In this document: in pieces, positions 1 to 8,031 of the stretch
How the letters are laid out: every line of letters begins with the position of its first letter
Numbering within the stretch: position 1 is the first letter of the stretch
From: Chitiniphilus purpureus
GTDB lineage: Bacteria; Pseudomonadota; Gammaproteobacteria; Burkholderiales; Chitinibacteraceae
DNA length: 64,000 nucleotides
NCBI RefSeq assembly: GCF_025642115.1
Contig: NZ_CP106753.1
Location: forward strand, 3,349,501-3,413,500
Reading direction: 5' to 3'
The notes under the pieces: generated by a model
Databases searched by the model: none
The model's input: the letters and a program-made list of their open reading frames with translations, nothing else
What the model was told of the DNA's origin: nothing
Program-made: the position numbers and the translations under genes

Positions 1-1043
1 TCGATCTCGGCCAGCGCCTCCAGCCCGGTGGCCTTGACGTCGGCGTCGTCCAGGCTTGCGGGCTCGCCGGCCAGGTCGGCATCGATCAGCGTGCTGCCGT
101 CGTCCCCGCCGGCAAGGCGCGGGCTGGGGTTGGCCTGCAGCGCGATCAACAGCAAGGCCGGCAGGAACGAGGGCACCGGTGCACCCGGCGGCTCGGGGTC
201 CCAGTCCAGCCAGACGGTGCTGTCCTCGTCCTCGGGGTCGTCCTGTTGCAGGATGTGACCGATGTAACGCCGCTGGGCCGGGTGCAGCCCGAGCTCCTGG
301 GTCACGTCGATACGCTCATCGTTCACCGCCACGGTCACCCTCGCTTCGACCAGCTGGATGATGGCGTTGGCCGCGGGCAGCACCGGATTGCCGTTCTTGT
401 CCGAGAAGCTTTGCTTGCCGTCGGCATCCTGCGTCACCACTGCCAGCTGATCCGCATCGAGCGGCGCATTGCCGACCGGGATGGGGTCGCCCGGGGCGAT
501 GATCTCGACCAGGGCGCCATCGCGCGCGCGGCGCGCCTGCACGTCGCCCTCGTCATCCAGGTAGGACACGTTCTTGCTGCGCACCGCTTCGGTGCGCACA
601 TGCACCTCGCCGGCCCGCCCCGGCCAGCGCGCATACCAGGTGGCGGTCAGGCCGCCGCCGGCATTGATCGCCCGACGGGCACAGCCGGCGTAGGTGGGCT
701 CGCCGGTGCCGCCGTCCACGCCCGGTGCCGCCTGGGCATACACCCGCGACACGTAGAGGCGCTGGCCGCCGTTGAGGAAGAAGGCGCGCACCGCATGCGC
801 CAGATAGTTGATACGGCCGACCCCGTCGGGGGCCACGTCCTCCAGCCCGCCATAGACCCGTTCGAACTCGGTGAAGCTCGTGATCAGCCGGGGTGCGGCC
901 GCCTTGGGCGCGCCCGGAAAGTAGACCGGCCCATAGCGCGTGGCGCCGGCGAAACCGGTGGTGGAGGTGGGCACGCCTTCCAGCGATTTGGCGCGAAAGC
1001 TGACCTCTTCGACGTACACGCCGGGCGCAAGGTACTCGGGCAT
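1..1043 (-). CDS. Contractile tail sheath protein (partial, C-terminus outside window)
   Basis: The frame opens at an ATG at 1043 (MPEYLAPGVYVEEV...) behind an AGGAGA ribosome site and stays open to the window edge, giving 347 visible residues. The start 'PGVYVEEV', the following 'STTGFAGATRYGPV' stretch and the 'FFLNGGQRLYVSRVY' block are typical of contractile sheath subunits of phage tails and extracellular contractile injection systems. Sheath subunits polymerise around an inner tube and contract to drive it through an envelope. The gene lies 57 nt downstream of a small gene that overlaps a DUF4255 gene on the same strand, an order common in injection-system loci. The remaining C-terminal sheath domain and the tube genes would lie left of position 1. 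Family assignment is strong; whether this is a prophage, tailocin or eCIS cannot be decided here. Confidence 0.88.
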   Translation of the reverse strand, partial: MPEYLAPGVYVEEVSFRAKSLEGVPTSTTGFAGATRYGPVYFPGAPKAAAPRLITSFTEFERVYGGLEDVAPDGVGRINYLAHAVRAFFLNGGQRLYVSRVYAQAAPGVDGGTGEPTYAGCARRAINAGGGLTATWYARWPGRAGEVHVRTEAVRSKNVSYLDDEGDVQARRARDGALVEIIAPGDPIPVGNAPLDADQLAVVTQDADGKQSFSDKNGNPVLPAANAIIQLVEARVTVAVNDERIDVTQELGLHPAQRRYIGHILQQDDPEDEDSTVWLDWDPEPPGAPVPSFLPALLLIALQANPSPRLAGGDDGSTLIDADLAGEPASLDDADVKATGLEALAEI

Positions 1044-1100
1044 CGCATTCTCTCCTACAGAGTGTTCACAATGGCCACGCTGTGGCGGCCCGGTTGCACA

Positions 1101-1934
1101 TCAGAACGCCAGGTCGGCCAGCCCGCGTGCGAGCACGCCCAGCCGCAGGTTGACCACCCGGTGCGCCACCGGCACATAGCCGGGTGGCAGCTCGGCGCCG
1201 GCCAGCACCGCATCGTCCGGCCCCCAGCCGGCCGGCGTTTCCAGCGGCACGTCCCACAGTGGGTCGCGCTGCGGCGTCCCGGCATCGGGCGGCACCGGTT
1301 CGGGGGGCGCGAACAGCGTCAGGCGCACGCTCATCGCCGCGCCGTTGCCCGGCTGCGCCGCCGCCGGGGGCAGCAGCAGCAGCACCTCGCCGCGCTCGTC
1401 GCCACAGCCGCGCGCGACAATGCTGGCCTGTGCCAGATCGGCCTGCGCCGCCGGCACACTGGCGACCAGCCGCACCCAGCGCGCCGGGCGACGTGGCAGG
1501 CCGTTGCCGGGATTGCGTACCGCATGGATACGCACGCCGGTGGCGGTCTCCCATATGGGGTAGGCCGGCCCGGGGAACAGCCAGACACGGCAGGCACGTG
1601 CGCCCGGAGCGGCCGCCTCGGCCTGCGCCAGCGTGGGCAGCGTGAGCGCCAGCCGCCGTGGCAACAGCATGCGATGGGCGGATGGCGGGGCGTAGCGGCC
1701 CTGCGCCGCCGGCACCAGCCGTACTACCAGCGGCTGCGCCGTACCGGACTGGCGCGGGTGGTAGCGCAGCACGAAGCGGTTGGACGGCAGGCATGTCAGC
1801 GGCGGTCGCCGGGCCGGCGGCAATTCGTCGAGCGAGACCGTCAGCGGCATCAACGCGGGCTGGCCGCTGGCCGCATCCATCAGCGCCAGCCCCAGCGCCA
1901 GGTGCTGCGTGATCACCGCGGTGCCGGCGTTCAC
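1101..1934 (-). CDS. Injection-system-associated beta-sandwich-like protein, function unknown
   Basis: 277 residues from a GTG at 1934. The GTG overlaps the stop of the upstream DUF4255 gene (GTGA, 4 nt) and sits behind a GGAGGTGAC ribosome site, so translational coupling is likely. No catalytic motif is visible. The protein is rich in Pro, Ala and Arg. Its middle part, with a 'VWLFPGPAYPIW' stretch and a later 'GDERGEVLLLLP' strand-like stretch, resembles the carboxypeptidase-regulatory-like Ig folds often encoded between the DUF4255 and sheath genes of contractile injection systems. A structural or baseplate/cap-associated role is inferred only from position and this resemblance. A much longer frame upstream of the GTG is the shadow of the DUF4255 gene. 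Confidence 0.72.
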   Translation of the reverse strand: MNAGTAVITQHLALGLALMDAASGQPALMPLTVSLDELPPARRPPLTCLPSNRFVLRYHPRQSGTAQPLVVRLVPAAQGRYAPPSAHRMLLPRRLALTLPTLAQAEAAAPGARACRVWLFPGPAYPIWETATGVRIHAVRNPGNGLPRRPARWVRLVASVPAAQADLAQASIVARGCGDERGEVLLLLPPAAAQPGNGAAMSVRLTLFAPPEPVPPDAGTPQRDPLWDVPLETPAGWGPDDAVLAGAELPPGYVPVAHRVVNLRLGVLARGLADLAF

Positions 1935-2533
1935 GTCACCTCCAGGCCGGCTTGGGCGCTGGCGGTGACCACGTCCGGATCGCGCACCGCGGGCACGCCA
2001 TCCACACGCACCACGCGCGCGATGTAGGGTACCGAGAGCCGGTAGTCGATCGGCAACGAATCGAAGATGCGCATCAGGGCTTCGGTGTCCACCTCTTCGA
2101 GCACCAGATGCAGCGCCTCGGTCGGTGCCCAGTCGGCCGCGCCCGCCAGCAGCGGCCCGGACAGGATGGGGGTGTCCTCGATCGCCTGCATCGCCCGGCC
2201 CAGGATGCGGTGCTCGTTCTCGGCGGCGTCGGCCCAGGCGGTGATCAGGAAATGCAGATCGAGTGCCAGATGCGAGCGGCCGTCGGCCTGCCCCACCGCC
2301 GACCAGGCCGCGCGCATGGTCTTGTTGAAATCGACGCGATACAGGAACAGCGTCAGCGCCGGCAGCTGCACCAGCTGCTTGAGGGCGGTGGGTTCCAGAT
2401 CGTCGGTGCGCGCAATCGCCACCGAGGTGGGGTTTGCCAACGGCTCCATTTCCGCGAAGCGCACTTGCAGCAGGCGCTGGATGCTGCGCCCGGCCGCCGA
2501 AACACTGGCAAATCCACCCATGCTGTTGACCAT
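1931..2533 (-). CDS. DUF4255 (Pvc16-like) tail cap/terminator protein
   Basis: 200 residues. Features typical of DUF4255 are 'LTLFLYRVDFNKTMRAAWS' near the middle, the 'LALDLHFLITAWADAAENEHRILGRAMQ' region (here given only as its landmark) and a C-terminal 'RVVRVDG' strand. Members of this family cap the sheath-tube complex in extracellular contractile injection systems (Afp16/Pvc16) and tailocins. It is the first visible gene of a leftward operon followed by the beta-sandwich-like protein and the sheath. No clear ribosome site precedes the ATG at 2533; a second ATG four codons in (2521) is an alternative start. Family assignment is confident; function is taken from the family. Confidence 0.85.
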   Translation of the reverse strand: MVNSMGGFASVSAAGRSIQRLLQVRFAEMEPLANPTSVAIARTDDLEPTALKQLVQLPALTLFLYRVDFNKTMRAAWSAVGQADGRSHLALDLHFLITAWADAAENEHRILGRAMQAIEDTPILSGPLLAGAADWAPTEALHLVLEEVDTEALMRIFDSLPIDYRLSVPYIARVVRVDGVPAVRDPDVVTASAQAGLEVT

Positions 2534-2905
2534 GCCGCGATGCCGGCAACGCCGGCGATGCCATCATGACAGCAAGGGCCATGCCGACTTGGCACCTTGT
2601 CTTTCAAGCAGTTGAATACGCATCGTTTTCTGGCGGACGCCAGTCGACAGCATCGTGTCACCGCACTGTCTGTGTTACACCTGTTGTGACAACCACCGGT
2701 GGGGCTGATACAGCAAAGGCGACGATTGAGACACCGGGGCCGGCGTGCCGATGACAGGGCGCCGGAAAAGCCGGTGCTTTTGCCTTTGCACCAGCCCGCA
2801 GCCGGCGCGCAGCGCCGGTGTAACGGCAAGCACCTTGTCCTGTTGCATGCCGGTGTAATCGGTGCCGTGCTATAAACCGGCTCATCGCGCGTTGCGGACG
2901 CCCCC
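2534..2905. other. Divergent intergenic region
   Basis: 372 bp between the leftward injection-system genes and the rightward SPOR gene. It must hold both promoters, but I see no convincing -35/-10 pair. It contains GC-rich inverted segments around 2760-2825 and no coding frame that resembles its neighbours. Confidence 0.5.
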
Positions 2906-3424
2906 ATGAAAAAGACGTTGTTCCTGATCCTGATCCTGCTGTTCGGCGCCCTGTTGTTCCTGGCGGGTCTGTTGGCACCGCTGCATTGGAAGAACGAGGC
3001 CGACACGGGCCTGCGCTCGGCCGCAGCACGTCTGGGCCTGACCACCCCACCGCCAGCCCATGCTGCCAGCGCCGCAGTGCCCGCGCCCGCCGCGGCTTCG
3101 ACCCCGCCACCGGCGGTGCTGGCCGAAGCGCTGATCGTGCCCGCCCTGCCCCCGGCCCAGGCCGACTATGGGCTGCAGGTGGCGCAACTGGCCAGCTACG
3201 AGGCGGCACAGGGCCTGCTGGCACAGGCACGCACACAGAAGGTGGCGGCCCGCATCGTCACCGTGGCCGACGAGGACGGCAGCCACTGGTATGTGCTCGC
3301 CGCCGGGCCTTACCCCAGCGTGGACGCCGCAAAGGCCGCCCGGCCGCTGGTGGCGCGCTATCTTGGTGTGGAGGCGGGCATGCCGGTGATCGTGCTGCCG
3401 GCCGCGCCGGCCAAGCCCGGGTGA
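2906..3424 (+). CDS. SPOR-domain membrane protein
   Basis: 172 residues. An N-terminal transmembrane helix (about residues 4-24, MKKTLFLILILLFGALLFLA) is followed by a Pro/Ala-rich linker and a C-terminal SPOR-type repeat domain (about 85-160) with the pattern 'YGLQVAQLASYEAAQGLLAQ' and 'WYVLAAGPYPSVDAAKAA'. SPOR domains bind denuded glycan strands of septal peptidoglycan, so this is probably a bitopic inner-membrane protein with the SPOR domain in the periplasm. It is monocistronic: divergent from the injection-system genes and convergent with the SDR gene. It is not long enough to be FtsN, and no partner is visible. Confidence 0.8.
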   Translation: MKKTLFLILILLFGALLFLAGLLAPLHWKNEADTGLRSAAARLGLTTPPPAHAASAAVPAPAAASTPPPAVLAEALIVPALPPAQADYGLQVAQLASYEAAQGLLAQARTQKVAARIVTVADEDGSHWYVLAAGPYPSVDAAKAARPLVARYLGVEAGMPVIVLPAAPAKPG

Positions 3425-3753
3425 AGCGCACCTGACCCCCAGGCCGCATCACCCACGCCACTGGTGCTGTCTGGATGGCCAGGGATCGCATGCCGTCCCC
3501 GGAAACCGGCCGGTCCGGCCAGGACTGCTGCCGACTGCGGTGCTCAACATGCAGTGCTGCAAACGCTCCCCGGTTCGGCGTACCACCAAACCGATCGGTT
3601 GCCGGCATCGGTGCAAGCAAGGCGCCCCACAGGTTGCCGCGCCGAACCGAGCCCGCGGCGCCGCCGGACTGGCGCAGGGGAAGGGTCTTGGCCGGGCCCG
3701 ACGCCGGGTCCTGCCGATCCCGCTGGGCAACAGCCCGGCATCGGCCGGCACAT
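3425..3753. other. Convergent intergenic region
   Basis: 329 bp between the ends of the SPOR and SDR genes. Open frames exist in several phases, but none has a recognisable product or ribosome site. GC-rich inverted repeats (for example around 3717-3750) could form a terminator, but no T-run follows. Confidence 0.45.
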
Positions 3754-4548
3754 CTAGTCGGGCACCAGCCCACAACTCATGTTGACGATCGCCCCAGTCA
3801 TCGCCCCGGCCTCTTCGGAAGCGAGAAAGACGGCGGTCTGCGCCAGCTGTGCCAGCGTGGGCAGGCGCTTAAGCGGCGTGCCGTGCGCTGCTGCGGCCAG
3901 CATGGCATCGAGTGTGATCCCCTGCGCAGCGCAATCCCGGCTGAACACCTCCCGGCTGTGCGAGCCCTGCGTCGCCGCTTCGGGAATGGCATGGCTGCGG
4001 ATGCACAGCGCACGGATGCCACGTTCACCCAGTTCGCCGGCCAGATGGCGTGTCAGCGCTTCCACACCGGCGCAGGCCACGCAATGCCCCAGGTAACCCG
4101 GCCCGAGCAGCTGTCCAGCCGGGGTGGACAACGCCAGGATGGCGGCGCCGCGCACGGTCATCCACGGTGCGACCGCCTTGGCGATCAGGAAGTGGCTGCG
4201 GATATAGGTATCCACCGGCAGGCAGAAATCCGCCAGTGACAGCGCCGACAGCGGCGTACCTTGCACATGGTCGACACCGATGGCGTTGACGGCGATATCG
4301 ATCCGGCCCGTGCATGCCGCGATGTCCGCGGCATGGGTTGCCGTTGCCGGTTCATCGAGCGCGTCCACCTGCGCCACCTTGGCGTGGCCACCGGTACGTG
4401 CGATATCGGCGGCCACCGCTTCCAGCTTGGGCAATGAACGGCCGGCGAGAAACACGTGTGCGCCGGCAGCGGCAAATGCACGCGCGATCGCGCCGCCCAA
4501 CACCCCACCCCCGCCGTAGACCACGGCCTGCTTGTCTTTCAATACCAT
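3754..4548 (-). CDS. Short-chain dehydrogenase/reductase-like protein lacking the YxxxK pair
   Basis: 264 residues from an ATG at 4548 behind AGGAGA. The glycine-rich nucleotide site is clear (residues 10-18, VYGGGGVLG), followed by AGR at 35-37, an NAI in place of NNAG at 88-90, and a Ser at 141. When 'AGVEALTRHLAGELG' (160 onward) is aligned with the usual 'KAAVEALTR', the catalytic Tyr and Lys positions hold His155 and Cys159. The fold and NAD(P)-binding are therefore likely, but classical SDR catalysis is doubtful. It is the last gene of the leftward ECF sigma / YCII / SDR group (81 nt gap). A C-terminal 'GAMTGAIVNMSCG' end is typical of the family. Substrate unknown. Confidence 0.8.
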   Translation of the reverse strand: MVLKDKQAVVYGGGGVLGGAIARAFAAAGAHVFLAGRSLPKLEAVAADIARTGGHAKVAQVDALDEPATATHAADIAACTGRIDIAVNAIGVDHVQGTPLSALSLADFCLPVDTYIRSHFLIAKAVAPWMTVRGAAILALSTPAGQLLGPGYLGHCVACAGVEALTRHLAGELGERGIRALCIRSHAIPEAATQGSHSREVFSRDCAAQGITLDAMLAAAAHGTPLKRLPTLAQLAQTAVFLASEEAGAMTGAIVNMSCGLVPD

Positions 4549-4629
4549 CTGCGTCTCCTGGTTGTGCCCGCTTTTGCGCGGGCCTGCACCAAGGACGCAC
4601 GGGGGCGCGCCGCTCCGACAACGCCACCG

Positions 4630-5007
4630 CTACCTTTCGTCGGCCGGCATGGTGGAGGGCAGCATGCCGGGATCGAACACCCCCACGGGCCGGATCTCGA
4701 TCACGCCGGTGTCGAACTGCAGCCGGCGCGCCGCCGCGATCGCCGCATCCAGTGTCGGGCAATCGACCAGGTACAGGCCCAGCAGCTGCTCCTTGCTCTC
4801 GGCATAGGGGCCGTCCAGCACCACGTCATCGTCGGCATGCAGCGTACAGGCCTGCCCGGGTGCCAGCCGCATCACCGGACCGAGGCGCGCCTCAGCGCGC
4901 AGTTCCCGGCGCAATTGGGCATGCCGTTCCATCAAGGCTGCCTCTTCGGTATCGCTCCAGCTACGGAGCGCGTCTTCAGAGCCATGAATCAGTAGTGCAT
5001 AGATCAT
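4630..5007 (-). CDS. YCII-related (DGPF) protein
   Basis: 125 residues with the landmark 'DGPYAESKEQLLGLYLVD' (about 66-83) of the YCII/DGPF family, an N-terminal 'MIYALLIHG' strand and a C-terminal 'VIEIRPV'. These small ferredoxin-like-fold proteins are the standard genomic partner of ECF42-type sigma factors. Their biochemical role is not established. The ATG at 5007 overlaps the sigma gene stop (ATGA), so the two genes are translationally coupled. The SDR gene follows. Confidence 0.88.
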   Translation of the reverse strand: MIYALLIHGSEDALRSWSDTEEAALMERHAQLRRELRAEARLGPVMRLAPGQACTLHADDDVVLDGPYAESKEQLLGLYLVDCPTLDAAIAAARRLQFDTGVIEIRPVGVFDPGMLPSTMPADER

Positions 5008-6272
5008 GTCGGTCCTCGGTTTTCAACAGGCGGATTCAAGCCGGCGTCCAGGTAATCGATCTGCCGGCGGATGTGGCGCGCCTCGGCGGGGGTGCGGGCC
5101 AGCGCCAGCGCGGTGCCGAAGGCTTCATGCGCCGCGGCGTGCCGCCCCAGCCGCAGCAGCAGCGCGCCTCGTACCCCATGGAAGTGGAAATAGCCGGCCA
5201 GCCGTTCGCCCAATGGCGTGATCGACGCGAGCGCGGCGGCCGGGCCCTGGGTCTTCTCCAAGGCGACCGCCCGGTTCAGCGTCACCACAGGCGAAGGCTG
5301 GATCGCCTCCAGTACGGCATAGAGGGCGTCGATCGCAGCCCAGTCCGTCTGATCGGCGCGGGCGGCGCAGGCATGCGCTGCGGCGATCTCGGCCTGGAGC
5401 CGATAGGGGCCGGGCCGGCCGTGGGCACGGGCCTGGCACAGCAATGCGCAGCCCTCGGCGATGGCCGCATGGTCCCAGCGCCGGCGATCCTGGTCTTCCA
5501 GCAGCACCACATCGCCGCCGGCATCGAGCCGCGCGGCGCGGCGGGCGTGCTGCAGCAGCATCAACGCGGTCAGCCCTGACACTTCGCCATCGTCGGGAAA
5601 CAGTTCGCCAAGCAGCCGCATCAGCCGGATGGCTTCGTCGCACAGCGCCGCGCGCACCATCTGCGCGCCGCCGCTGGCGGCATAGCCTTCGTTGAACATC
5701 AGATACAGCGTGCCGGATACCGCCGCCAGCCGCGCCTGGCGCGCTGCGGCATCCGGGGTGTCGAACGGGATGCCCTCGACGGTGATGCGCCGCTTGGCCC
5801 GCGTGATCCGCTGCGCCATCGCGCGCTCGGCCACGAGAAACGCACTGGCGATCTCCCGGACCGTCAGCCCGCACACCACGCGCAGTGCCAGCGCGATGCG
5901 CTGTGCCGGGGGCAGCACCGGGTGGCAGGCAACGAACAGCAGCCGCAGCAGATCATCGCGATAGCATGCCTGGTCCAGTTGTTCGGCATGGTCGGGCTGC
6001 TCGGCTTCGAGCTGCAGCCCTTCGGGGGGCAGCGGCGCATGGCGCGCCTCGCGTCTCAGCTGATCGAGCGCGGCATTGCGACCCACCAGGATCAGCCACG
6101 CCAGCGGGTCGCGCGGCGCACCGTCGGCCGGCCAGCGTTGCAGCGCACGCAGACACGCCTCCTGAAAGGCATCCTCTGCCATTTCCATGCTGCGCAGATA
6201 GCGCAGCAACGCCGCCAACGCCCGGGGGCGGGCGGCGGCCAGCGTCGATGCGATCCAGACAGGGTCGGTCAC
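5004..6272 (-). CDS. ECF42-type RNA polymerase sigma factor with C-terminal TPR-like extension (DUF6596)
   Basis: 422 residues from a GTG at 6272 with GGAAG about 8 nt upstream; the frame is open further upstream but without homology. The region 2 part holds 'MEMAEDAFQEACLRALQRWP' and 'PLAWLILVGRNAALDQLRR'; region 4 holds 'LALRVVCGLTVREIASAFLV'. The 'YLMFNEGYAASGG' motif marks the start of the long C-terminal extension, which ends in repeat-like helices. Fused extensions of this kind replace an anti-sigma factor in ECF41/ECF42 groups, and the adjacent DGPF gene fits ECF42. A candidate autoregulatory promoter lies at 6337-6363. Assignment to the group is confident; its signal is unknown. Confidence 0.9.
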   Translation of the reverse strand: MTDPVWIASTLAAARPRALAALLRYLRSMEMAEDAFQEACLRALQRWPADGAPRDPLAWLILVGRNAALDQLRREARHAPLPPEGLQLEAEQPDHAEQLDQACYRDDLLRLLFVACHPVLPPAQRIALALRVVCGLTVREIASAFLVAERAMAQRITRAKRRITVEGIPFDTPDAAARQARLAAVSGTLYLMFNEGYAASGGAQMVRAALCDEAIRLMRLLGELFPDDGEVSGLTALMLLQHARRAARLDAGGDVVLLEDQDRRRWDHAAIAEGCALLCQARAHGRPGPYRLQAEIAAAHACAARADQTDWAAIDALYAVLEAIQPSPVVTLNRAVALEKTQGPAAALASITPLGERLAGYFHFHGVRGALLLRLGRHAAAHEAFGTALALARTPAEARHIRRQIDYLDAGLNPPVENRGPT

Positions 6273-6336
6273 GTTGCACTTCCAGGTTGGTCCAGGCCCT
6301 CTGCCACGCCGGCATGGCAGCAAGCCACGCGCCAAG

Positions 6337-6363
6337 GACGAAACAGGCCGCCCCATTCCGACA
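6337..6363 (-). promoter_or_regulatory. Candidate ECF42-type promoter
   Basis: On the minus strand TGTCGG (6363-6358) is followed after 17 nt by CGTC (6340-6337), close to the TGTCGA / CGTC-type consensus known for ECF41/42 groups. It lies 64 nt upstream of the sigma gene GTG, so autoregulation is inferred. It is a short motif and could be chance. Confidence 0.5.
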
Positions 6364-6470
6364 TCATCGCCAGTCGGCGTACCTGCGCTAACGCCTGTGC
6401 ACCAAACAAGGCGGCGGAGCGGCACGGCGGGCCAGGCTGAGGCACCGAGCGGAATTGTACCCGGCGTTGA

Positions 6471-6488
6471 CCATACCAACCGGTATGG
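6471..6488. promoter_or_regulatory. Palindromic operator 1 (TetR-type)
   Basis: CCATACCAACCGGTATGG is a perfect 7-4-7 inverted repeat. With the copy at 6499 it lies just upstream of the GFA-TetR operon and in the divergent gap to the sigma operon. This is the expected site for the TetR-family repressor encoded at 6943. Confidence 0.72.
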
Positions 6489-6498
6489 CCTAGTATGA

Positions 6499-6516
6499 CC
6501 ATACCAACTGGTATGG
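6499..6516. promoter_or_regulatory. Palindromic operator 2 (TetR-type)
   Basis: CCATACCAACTGGTATGG is a second perfect 7-4-7 inverted repeat, 28 bp centre to centre from operator 1. It ends 10 nt before the GFA start codon, so a bound repressor would cover the ribosome site and the start of transcription. Confidence 0.72.
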
Positions 6517-6526
6517 ACCATCAGCC

Positions 6527-6928
6527 ATGGCACTACGCACCTACACAGGCAGCTGCCACTGCGGCGCCGTCCGCTTCGAGGCCGAGGTGGATCTCGAAGC
6601 CGGCACCAGCCGCTGCAACTGTTCGATCTGCTTCAAGGGCCGCTTCTGGAAGGCCGTGATTCCGGCCAGCGGCTTGCACGTGTTGCAGGGCGAAGCCGAA
6701 CTCGCCAGCTATCGCTTCAGTTCGCACAGTGTGTGCCATCTGTTCTGCCGGCGATGCGGCATCAAGCCGTTCGGCCGGGTGCGGCTGCAGGCCGGCGACT
6801 TTGTCGCCGTCAATGTTGCCTGCCTGGATGATGTGGACGACGCGGTGCTTGCCGCGCTGCCTGTCCAGTTCGAAGACGGACGTCACGAGCATTGGGATCG
6901 GGCGCCGGATGTCACAACGCACCTGTGA
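6527..6928 (+). CDS. GFA-family zinc protein (glutathione-dependent formaldehyde-activating-like)
   Basis: 133 residues. The Cys pattern typical of the GFA/CENP-V fold is complete: CxC at 10-12 (SCHCGAV), CNCSIC at 30-35 and CRRCG at 74-78. The family includes formaldehyde-glutathione adduct enzymes, but most members have unknown substrates and this one cannot be assigned. It is the first gene after the twin operators. The TetR gene starts 14 nt after its stop, so it is probably the first cistron of an autoregulated operon. Confidence 0.88.
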   Translation: MALRTYTGSCHCGAVRFEAEVDLEAGTSRCNCSICFKGRFWKAVIPASGLHVLQGEAELASYRFSSHSVCHLFCRRCGIKPFGRVRLQAGDFVAVNVACLDDVDDAVLAALPVQFEDGRHEHWDRAPDVTTHL

Positions 6929-6942
6929 TACGCGGGCAAGCC

Positions 6943-7590
6943 ATGCATCCCGATTCGACGCCGCCAGCCCCGACCACGCGCCCTCCCGACTCGCGCACAC
7001 GCATCCTCACCGCCGCGCTCGGCGTGCTGCGTGAGAAAGGCTATACCGCGACCACGGTGGACGACCTGTGCCGCGCCGCCGGCGTGACCAAGGGCAGCTT
7101 CTTCCACCACTTCGAGAGCAAGGAAGCCGCCGTGCTGGCCGCGATCGGGCACTGGAACGAGACGACCGGCGCGCTCTTCGCGCAGGCGCCGTACTGGCAG
7201 GTCGCCGACCCACGCGCGCGACTGCTGGCCTACCTCGACTTTCGCGCGCAGCTGGTGCGCGGCGCACTCCCCGAGTTCACCTGCCTGCTGGGCACGCTGG
7301 CACAGGAGACCTTTGCCAGCCACCCGGCGCTGCAGGCGGCCTGCGGCGCCGGCATCGACGCGCATGCGATGACCCTGGTACCGATCATCGAAGCGGCACG
7401 CCTGCAGCACGCACCCGATGCCGACTGGCGCGCCGAAAGCCTTGCACACCATACCCAGACCGTGCTGCAGGGCGGCTTCGTGCTGGCCAAGGCACTGAAC
7501 GACCCCGCAGTCGCATTGGACGCCATCGCGCATCTGCGGCGCTACATCGAGCAACTGCTTCCCCACCCCACCCGGAGTACCTCCCGATGA
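6943..7590 (+). CDS. TetR/AcrR-family transcriptional regulator
   Basis: 215 residues from ATG 6943, chosen because it is 14 nt after the GFA stop and gives a normal-length N-terminus; an in-frame extension back to 6892 would overlap GFA. The helix-turn-helix lies at about 20-62 ('ILTAALGVLREKGYTATTVD' then 'AGVTKGSFFHHFESKEA'). The C-terminal ligand domain resembles the AcrR/NemR-like group with a conserved 'CLLGTLAQE' segment. It probably binds the two palindromes at 6471-6516 and represses its own operon. Its last codon overlaps the VOC start (ATGA). Confidence 0.9.
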   Translation: MHPDSTPPAPTTRPPDSRTRILTAALGVLREKGYTATTVDDLCRAAGVTKGSFFHHFESKEAAVLAAIGHWNETTGALFAQAPYWQVADPRARLLAYLDFRAQLVRGALPEFTCLLGTLAQETFASHPALQAACGAGIDAHAMTLVPIIEAARLQHAPDADWRAESLAHHTQTVLQGGFVLAKALNDPAVALDAIAHLRRYIEQLLPHPTRSTSR

Positions 7591-8030
7591 AGATCGAACC
7601 CTATCTGTTTTTCGACGGCCAGGCCGAAGAGGCCATCGCGTTCTATCAAGAGGCGCTGGGCGCCAAGCTCGAAGCGTTGATGCGCTATGCCGAGTGTCCC
7701 GATCCCGTGCCGCCCGAATACATGCCGGCCGGCGGTCCGCAGAAGCTGATGCACGCCAGCCTGCTGATCGACGGGCAGCGGCTGATGCTGAGCGACGGCG
7801 TGCCACCGGAAGTCCGCGGTTTCTATGGCTTCAGCCTGACCTTGCAATACGAGTCGGAGCCGGAGGTACGCCGTGCCTACGACAAGCTGGCCGAGGGCGG
7901 TCAGATCATCATGCCGCTCGGCGCCACCTTCTTCTCGCCGTGCTACGGCATGCTCAACGACCGTTTCGGCGTGCAATGGATGGTGATGATCCTGTCTGAA
8001 GCGCAGGCTGAAGCGTGCCGGGAGTCCTGA
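7587..8030 (+). CDS. VOC-superfamily (PhnB/glyoxalase-like) protein
   Basis: 147 residues, start overlapping the TetR stop (ATGA). 'PYLFFDGQAEEAIAFYQEAL' at the N-terminus, 'HASLLIDGQRLMLSDG' in the middle and 'GVQWMV' at the end are hallmarks of PhnB-like members of the vicinal-oxygen-chelate fold. Such proteins are frequent partners of DGPF, SRPBCC and ECF41/42 genes. No substrate can be assigned. Third cistron of the TetR operon. Confidence 0.88.
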   Translation: MKIEPYLFFDGQAEEAIAFYQEALGAKLEALMRYAECPDPVPPEYMPAGGPQKLMHASLLIDGQRLMLSDGVPPEVRGFYGFSLTLQYESEPEVRRAYDKLAEGGQIIMPLGATFFSPCYGMLNDRFGVQWMVMILSEAQAEACRES

Positions 8031-8031
8031 C

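Noticed and set aside
246..2027. Long rightward open frame of 593 codons
   Set aside because: It is antisense to the injection-system genes, with Arg/His/Gly-rich shadow composition and no homology.
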